Position numbers and translations under genes: made by a program. Below are positions 55,221 through 64,000 of a DNA stretch of 64,000 nt, piece after piece. The stretch's first letter is position 1; each line of letters begins with the position of its first letter. Below the pieces are notes generated by a model, which saw only the letters and a list, made by a program, of their open reading frames with translations, made no database searches and was not told where the DNA came from. The DNA comes from Desulfosporosinus hippei DSM 8344 (lineage in GTDB: Bacteria > Bacillota > Desulfitobacteriia > Desulfitobacteriales > Desulfitobacteriaceae). Location: the NCBI RefSeq assembly GCF_900100785.1, contig NZ_FNCP01000006.1:124001-188000 (forward strand), read 5' to 3'.

Positions 55221-55956
55221 AACAGTATTGTGGCATTTGGGGAGTATGACATTTCATGGTAAAACCTTAATCATGACCTGGATTTCGATGGCTCTTGTTA
55301 TGATTTTCGTTTTCGCGGGAGTACGCAATTTAACCAGTGGAAAACCTGGTAAAATGCAAAACGTTTTAGAGTGGATCATAGATTTCGTCCGTGGAATCAT
55401 CAATGATAACATGGAGTATGAAAAGGGACGTCCATTGCTAAGCTATTTGGTGACGTTGTTCATGTTTGTTTTCTTTTCCAATATGCTTGGCCTTATCCCA
55501 AACTTCACGTTTAATCTATTGCATGACGTTCATTTTGCCCAATTAGGTCACATTTTCAGTGGGCCGTCAATGATGTCACCAACGGCCGATATTAACACGA
55601 CTCTTTCCTTAGCTCTATTAACGATTATTCTAGTTGTCTTTTTAGGTATCAAGCATAAAGGGGCACATTATTTCCACCATTTTGTTGAGCCAAATCCAGT
55701 GTTTGTGGTTATCCACGCCATTGATTTAATCGCTAAGCCAATGACACTAGCCTTTCGTTTGTTTGGAAACATCTTTGCAGGCGAAATTTTATTGGGAGTT
55801 ATTTTAATGTTACCTGGCATTTGGGTTCTTCCGGGGATTTTACCAACAACAATTTGGTTAGCTTTCAGTATTTTCATTGGAGCTATCCAGTCTTACGTGT
55901 TTGTGGTTTTGACAACTGCTTATGTTTCGCAGGCTGTTACCTCAGACGCCCATTAA
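55201..55956 (+). CDS. atpB: ATP synthase Fo subunit a
   Basis: Forms the ion half-channels beside the c ring. The protein has about 251 residues with five or six helices. The essential Arg is in LAFRLFGNIFAGEILLGVI (about 180-198), and the last helix reads FIGAIQSYVFVVLTTAYVSQAV. The start is not certain; GTG 55201 with GGAG ahead is taken, GTG 55213 and ATG 55168 are alternatives. Confidence 0.96.
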   Translation: MIKEVHETVLWHLGSMTFHGKTLIMTWISMALVMIFVFAGVRNLTSGKPGKMQNVLEWIIDFVRGIINDNMEYEKGRPLLSYLVTLFMFVFFSNMLGLIPNFTFNLLHDVHFAQLGHIFSGPSMMSPTADINTTLSLALLTIILVVFLGIKHKGAHYFHHFVEPNPVFVVIHAIDLIAKPMTLAFRLFGNIFAGEILLGVILMLPGIWVLPGILPTTIWLAFSIFIGAIQSYVFVVLTTAYVSQAVTSDAH

Positions 55957-55967
55957 GCACTTGTTAG

Positions 55968-56291
<324 letters not shown>

Positions 56292-56401
56292 GCTCGTATG
56301 ATGGGCAGAGAGTAAGCCCATCTTAATTCAAGGGGGAACGTAAGTTCTCCCTTGAAAAAAATCATCCCGACGTCAATTAGACTCGAGAGGGGGGTAGACC
56401 A

Positions 56402-56895
56402 TTGGGTGGGAATCCTATTCAATTTGACTATACTGTACCGGCTACGGTTTTATCGTTCCTGTTGCTCGTTTGGCTTCTCAGCAAATATGCTTGGAAACCG
56501 CTAATGAAAATGATGGAAGAACGGCGGACTAATATTGAATCCATGCTTAAGCAGGCAGAAGACGAGCGCCAACAGGCAGATAAAATAAAGCGTGAATACC
56601 AAGAAGAAATGCGTAAAGCTCGCCAGGAAGCCCAAGAAGTAATTGCAAAGGCTACTAAGGTAAGCGAAGTTCGTTCCGCCGAGATTCTAGCTGCTGCGCA
56701 TGAAGAATCTGAGAAGATTAAGAAATCTGCCCTTGTTGATATCGAACGTGAACGAGATCGGGCAATCTCCGATGTTAAAGCACAAGTTGCTGATCTCTCA
56801 GTTCTCGTTGCAGAGAAAATTATCAAACAAAAACTTGACATTAAGGGTCAAGGAAAACTCATCGAGCAGTTTATTCAAGAGGTAGGAGAAATGCA

Positions 56896-56899
<4 letters not shown>
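56402..56899 (+). CDS. atpF: ATP synthase subunit b
   Basis: The peripheral stalk: one N-terminal membrane helix (about 10-30, VPATVLSFLLLVWLLSKYAW) and a long charged coiled coil (about 40-130) that reaches F1. It has 165 residues. The start is TTG 56402 behind GAGGGGGG. Its stop overlaps the atpH start by 4 bases. Confidence 0.96.
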
Positions 56900-58975
<2,076 letters not shown>

Positions 58976-58990
58976 ATTAAAAAGGAGTAG

Positions 58991-59845
58991 GTGAATGAGG
59001 TGGCAGGAGTACGCGATATTCGTCGCCGGATCCGCAGTGTACGCAATATGCAGCAGATCACCAAAGCGATGAAAATGGTTTCCGCGGCCAAACTCAGAAA
59101 AGCCCAACAAAAACTAAGCGCAGCCCGTCCATACGCCAACCAATTACAAGGGGTTCTGGAACGACTGGCACAGGCTCCTGGAGATACAGTTCACCCGCTT
59201 CTAGTTAAGCGGCCTGTTCAAAAGGTGGTTTATGTGTTAATTACGTCAGACCGTGGTCTTTGCGGAGGGTACAATGCGAACCTCATTCGGAAGACCGCTA
59301 CCTTGATTGCCGAAACGCCGCAAGACGTTAAGCTGGTAACGGTGGGCCGCAAGGGTCGGGATTTCTTCCGACGCGGAAAAATTGAGTTTTTGGCTGAGTT
59401 TGTTGCACTTGGAGATGAACCAAGTTATAGTCAAGCGAAAGAAATAGCTCAGGAAGTAGTGAGAATTTATGAGCAGGGCGAAGCGGATGAGGTCTATCTC
59501 ATGTATACCGAATTCGTAAGCGCAATTAACTCTAGACCTACGCAAATCAAACTACTTCCCATCGAAAAGCCTGAAGGTAAACAAAGTAAACAATATATTT
59601 TTGAACCGTCGCCTGATGAGATCCTCGCAAGTCTGTTGCCAAAGTATGTTGAGACACAGGTCTATCGTTCAATACTTGAAGGAAAAGCAAGTGAGCAAGG
59701 GGCCAGGATGTCAGCCATGAGCTCAGCAACGGATAATGCTAAGGATATGATTGATCGATTGTCGCTGGCCATGAACAGAGCCCGACAAGCGGCGATTACT
59801 AAGGAAATATCTGAAATTGTCGGGGGAGCAGCTGCCTTAGATTAA
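58991..59845 (+). CDS. atpG: ATP synthase subunit gamma
   Basis: The central shaft that turns inside the alpha-beta hexamer. The 284-residue protein has the N-terminal helix VAGVRDIRRRIRSVRNMQQITKAMKMV and the C-terminal helix MSAMSSATDNAKDMIDRL, split around a Rossmann-like middle (LITSDRGLCGGYNANL). GTG 58991 and GTG 59000 are both plausible starts; the second gives the commoner MAGVRD beginning. Confidence 0.97.
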   Translation: MNEVAGVRDIRRRIRSVRNMQQITKAMKMVSAAKLRKAQQKLSAARPYANQLQGVLERLAQAPGDTVHPLLVKRPVQKVVYVLITSDRGLCGGYNANLIRKTATLIAETPQDVKLVTVGRKGRDFFRRGKIEFLAEFVALGDEPSYSQAKEIAQEVVRIYEQGEADEVYLMYTEFVSAINSRPTQIKLLPIEKPEGKQSKQYIFEPSPDEILASLLPKYVETQVYRSILEGKASEQGARMSAMSSATDNAKDMIDRLSLAMNRARQAAITKEISEIVGGAAALD

Positions 59846-59867
59846 AGCTGCCGGAAATACCCAATAA

Positions 59868-61280
<1,413 letters not shown>

Positions 61281-61283
61281 GCC

Positions 61284-61691
61284 ATGGCAGGAACATTCTC
61301 TCTACGCATTGTCTCTCCAGAAGGGGACTTATTGAAAGAAAATGTTGAGTTTGTTGTTTTTCCCGGCGCAATGGGTGAGTTAGGTATATTACCAAATCAC
61401 GCACCTTTAATTGCTGGCCTGGATATAGGCGTTATACGTTACACTCTAAATGGTTCGGTTAAACAAGCAGCTATTGCCGGTGGTTTTGTCGAAGTTGTTG
61501 ATAATTCAGCCATTGTTCTGGCAGACACTGCAGAACTTGGTGGACAAATCGATGTTAAGCGTGCAATGGAAGCAAAAGAACGGGCATTAAAACGCTTATC
61601 AGCTCGCACAAACGAGATTGATGTTCGACGTGCTGAGTTAGCTCTACGCAGAGCTGCTGCACGGATCAGTGCCTATGGCGACAAAAAATAG
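61284..61691 (+). CDS. atpC: ATP synthase subunit epsilon
   Basis: A 135-residue rotor subunit that can brake ATP hydrolysis. Residues 1-85 form the beta sandwich (LRIVSPEGDLL, GELGILPNHAPLI, GGFVEV) and 90-135 the two-helix tail (AMEAKERALKRL, LRRAAARISAY). It closes the atp operon and a terminator follows. Confidence 0.97.
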   Translation: MAGTFSLRIVSPEGDLLKENVEFVVFPGAMGELGILPNHAPLIAGLDIGVIRYTLNGSVKQAAIAGGFVEVVDNSAIVLADTAELGGQIDVKRAMEAKERALKRLSARTNEIDVRRAELALRRAAARISAYGDKK

Positions 61692-61719
61692 CTCTTGTAT
61701 TTATTCTGTAATGGTGAAA

Positions 61720-61745
61720 GGCCCTCAGTATTGAGGGCTTTTTTC
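61720..61745 (+). terminator. Terminator of the atp operon
   Basis: GCCCTCA and TGAGGGC form a 7-base stem around GTAT, followed by TTTTTTC. Confidence 0.9.
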
Positions 61746-61852
61746 TTGTTTTAATACATAAAAACCCAATATATTTATAAGAGGGTATATTAGCTTTCTC
61801 ACTATTTGGCAAAACTAGAATAGGTGCCAGAAGATGAGGAAGAGGTTATAAT

Positions 61853-62521
61853 ATGTTGAGATCAATAATGAAGTCAAAAGCTATGCCAATTTTATGCCGA
61901 AAAATAATACTGGTCTGCTGTTTCACAGGACTAATAGTGATTAGCTTTGGGATCGGTAATTACGTATTAACTCATAATCTCAAGAACTTAGATGCTTCAA
62001 ATAATAAGATGCCATTGCTCCTTAATTCGGGTTTTTTAGAGGCCAATGAAGCAGAGGCAACCCTTATCCTGTGGATTGAAAATACTGAGGTGCCAACATA
62101 TATTTTGGGTAATATGCCAACAGAAAATTGGAAATGGAACTATAAAGAATTAGAGATGGAAAATGGAAAAGTAGCAAGAATGCTTACCGGACAAGATATA
62201 TTAAACAAGGAAGAGGAAATAAAACTATTTGCATGGTATACTAATATGGTTCCGCTGATTGAAAAAGCCGGCGGTAAAATTTATTTGGATGAACGTACAC
62301 CTGAAGCTATTGATATATCTGCTTATCTGAGCCAGACTAATGCGGATCCGATGCAGTGGATGCTCATAGATAATATGATATCTAGCGCAGCTTATCAGAA
62401 AAATATAGAAACAACTGTTATGGCTGGTCAGGATCAGGTCAACATACAAATATTGAGTCGGGGGAAGGGATCAGACGGACGTTCGGTTTTGGCTATTCCT
62501 GTTTTGCTAAAAGAGTTTTAG
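61853..62521 (+). CDS. Probable YwmB-family exported protein
   Basis: A 222-residue protein. A basic start is followed by one membrane helix or signal anchor (about 15-38, KIILVCCFTGLIVISFGIGNYVL), and the rest appears to lie outside, with alternating strands and helices (ILWIENTEVPTYILGN, GGKIYLDERTPEAIDISAYL). It stands between atpC and murA, where B. subtilis has ywmB, and the secreted two-domain look fits; the sequence match is too weak for me to be sure. YwmB has no established function. ATG 61853 follows GAGGAAGAGG. Confidence 0.62.
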   Translation: MLRSIMKSKAMPILCRKIILVCCFTGLIVISFGIGNYVLTHNLKNLDASNNKMPLLLNSGFLEANEAEATLILWIENTEVPTYILGNMPTENWKWNYKELEMENGKVARMLTGQDILNKEEEIKLFAWYTNMVPLIEKAGGKIYLDERTPEAIDISAYLSQTNADPMQWMLIDNMISSAAYQKNIETTVMAGQDQVNIQILSRGKGSDGRSVLAIPVLLKEF

Positions 62522-62631
62522 TAATGTGTTAAGAAAAAAGTCGAATTTATGCAGGAAAACTACCAGCTCAACGAGAATATTATCAAGTCAGCTACTATTG
62601 CAAACCTTGGATAGGGGGTGTCTTCAGAATT

Positions 62632-63894
62632 TTGAGTAAGCTTACAGTTACAGGTGGCAAACCATTAGAAGGGACAATTACAGTAAGTGGGGCCAAAAAT
62701 GCTGTTCTTCCGATTATTGCAGCAAGTTTGTTATGTAAAGAGCCGATACAACTAGACGACGCTCCAGACTTACTAGATGTTAATGTAATGAATAGGGTTA
62801 TTTCGGCGTTGGGTGCGAGAGTGGAACGAAACGGTTCAACTCTGAGTATTCAAGCCCGTGACATAGATTGTATTGAAGCCCCATACGATTTAGTTTCTCA
62901 AATGAGAGCATCTATAGTCACCATGGGCCCTTTACTTGCTCGAAAAGGTCACGTTCGTATTTCTCATCCCGGTGGGTGTGCCATTGGATCACGCCCAATT
63001 AATTGGCACCTAAAAGGACTAGAAGCATTAGGTGCAGAAGTTAAAATGGATCATGGGTTTTTAGATGTGTCAACAAAGGGATTGAAAGGAGCACGGATTT
63101 ACTTAGATTACCCAAGTGTTGGTGCTACAGAAAATATTATGATGGCAGCATCAATGGCCCAGGGAACTACACTTATAGAAAATGCAGCGCAAGAGCCGGA
63201 AATTGTAGACTTGGCTACTTTCTTAAATGAAATGGGTGGTAAAGTTCGAGGTGCAGGTACTAGTATAATCTATATTGAGGGTGTTCCAGAATTTCATGGT
63301 ACAGTGCATACTGTAATTCCTGACCGTATAGAGGCAGGAAGCTATTTGCTTTTGGCGGCGGCAACAGGAGGAGATGTTTTAGTTCAGAATGTTATTTCAG
63401 ATCATTTGAAGCCATTGATTGCCAAAATGGAAGAGGCAGGAATACATATGCTTGAGGAAGATGATGGGATCAGAGTAAGTGGAAACGGCATTTATAATGC
63501 TGTTGATGTTAAGACTCAAGTTCACCCCGGATTTCCAACTGATCTTCAGGCTCCATTTATGGCTTTTCTTACTCGGGCAAAGGGTACGGGTTTAATAACA
63601 GAAACCGTCTTTGAAAATCGCTTTATGCACGTTGATGAACTCAAACGTATGGGGGCGGATATAAAAATAGAAGGGCGAAGTGCTATCATCCAAGGAATAA
63701 ATCGCTTAAATGCTGCACCGGTGACGGCAACAGATTTGCGTGCGGGAGCAGCTCTAATCCTTGCAGCGCTGACATCAGAAGGTACTACAAATGTCCGAGG
63801 AATTCATCACATTGACAGAGGGTATGAAATGATAGAGAAGAAACTGTCTGGAATAGGTGCTAATATAATTCGTGAGGAAGAAGAAGTGTCATAA
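62632..63894 (+). CDS. murA: UDP-N-acetylglucosamine 1-carboxyvinyltransferase
   Basis: First committed step of peptidoglycan synthesis: moves enolpyruvate from PEP to UDP-GlcNAc. The 420-residue protein starts LSKLTVTGGKPLEGTITVSGAKNA, has the catalytic Cys in HPGGCAIGSRP (the Cys form is fosfomycin-sensitive; Asp would be resistant), and DLRAGAALILAAL near the end. The start is TTG 62632; AGGGGGTG lies somewhat far ahead. Only one murA is seen, as the second copy found near fba in Bacillus is absent. Confidence 0.97.
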   Translation: MSKLTVTGGKPLEGTITVSGAKNAVLPIIAASLLCKEPIQLDDAPDLLDVNVMNRVISALGARVERNGSTLSIQARDIDCIEAPYDLVSQMRASIVTMGPLLARKGHVRISHPGGCAIGSRPINWHLKGLEALGAEVKMDHGFLDVSTKGLKGARIYLDYPSVGATENIMMAASMAQGTTLIENAAQEPEIVDLATFLNEMGGKVRGAGTSIIYIEGVPEFHGTVHTVIPDRIEAGSYLLLAAATGGDVLVQNVISDHLKPLIAKMEEAGIHMLEEDDGIRVSGNGIYNAVDVKTQVHPGFPTDLQAPFMAFLTRAKGTGLITETVFENRFMHVDELKRMGADIKIEGRSAIIQGINRLNAAPVTATDLRAGAALILAALTSEGTTNVRGIHHIDRGYEMIEKKLSGIGANIIREEEEVS

Positions 63895-63935
63895 AAGGGG
63901 TCTACCATTTATAGAAATAGAATTGTTGTAACTAG

Positions 63936-63970
63936 GAACAAGAGTTGATCAGATCGCTCTTGTTCTTTTT
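63936..63970 (+). terminator. Terminator after murA
   Basis: GAACAAGAG and CTCTTGTTC form a perfect 9-base stem with a 12-base loop, followed by TTTTT. Confidence 0.88.
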
Positions 63971-64000
63971 GCGTTGTTAAGCCATATTCTCCAGGCCAAC

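Noticed and set aside
56428-56841. 137-codon minus-strand ORF inside atpF
   Set aside because: Antisense shadow of the coiled-coil coding sequence; low-complexity Ser/Arg product.

Overview
The window comes from an endospore-forming, anaerobic-type Firmicute. Moderate GC, strong AGGAGG ribosome binding sites, frequent TTG starts, a SCIFF ranthipeptide pair, sleB-ypeB, a Spo0F-like regulator and an RNA polymerase delta subunit all fit. The gene set and order look most like the Desulfosporosinus/Desulfitobacterium group (Peptococcaceae); this assignment is an inference from content, not from a search.

Layout. Positions 1-7743 hold the end of dnaB, an FAD-dependent dehydrogenase, purB, purA and a chemotaxis receptor. 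Positions 8034-15086 are an accessory stretch: tRNA-Glu and tRNA-Phe, a PhoH-like ATPase, a DUF3846 protein, tRNA-Gly(CCC) with the decayed end of a tyrosine integrase beside it, a truncated LysE exporter, several palindromes, a DUF421 membrane protein, and a minus-strand magnesium operon. That operon reads promoter, M-box riboswitch, terminator, 28-codon leader ORF, MgtE_N/CBS protein, NRAMP-related transporter. Positions 15231-19943 carry the SCIFF precursor and its radical SAM maturase, a TPR protein, a WalJ-like hydrolase and an HtrA protease. Since Bacillus subtilis keeps dnaC, purA, walJ and htrC close together, the accessory stretch looks inserted into, or grown within, an old conserved block that here lacks walRK.

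Positions 20161-32795 are a mosaic of mostly single genes: glnS, an isolated 53-codon gene between two terminators, a TIGR00300 (archaeal-type ornithine cyclodeaminase) protein, an NlpC/P60 endopeptidase, ybaK, a diacylglycerol glucosyltransferase, a radical SAM protein, a DUF1836 regulator under a promoter with a built-in palindrome, the nfeD-floA membrane microdomain cluster, and sleB-ypeB for spore cortex lysis.

Positions 32893-63894 are almost entirely on the plus strand and follow the B. subtilis ywiB-argS-rpoE-pyrG-spo0F-fba-tal-glpX-rpmE-prfA-prmC-ywlC-mntP-ywlE-rpiB-ywlG-glyA-upp-atp-ywmB-murA order closely. They cover arginyl-tRNA and CTP synthesis, central carbon metabolism, translation termination, tRNA t6A formation, one-carbon and pyrimidine salvage metabolism, the complete F1Fo ATP synthase (proton-type c subunit) and the first step of murein synthesis. 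Departures from that order are a femX-like gene plus a divergent alanine racemase and a Cys-rich unknown gene inserted around spo0F, and the absence of rho, murAB and spoIIR at their usual places.

I found no CRISPR array, intact IS element or rRNA. The strongest candidates for something new are the M-box/leader-ORF/MgtE-N/NRAMP module, the isolated 53-codon gene, the nested palindrome at 11099-11166, and the promoter-embedded operator at 27587-27615.
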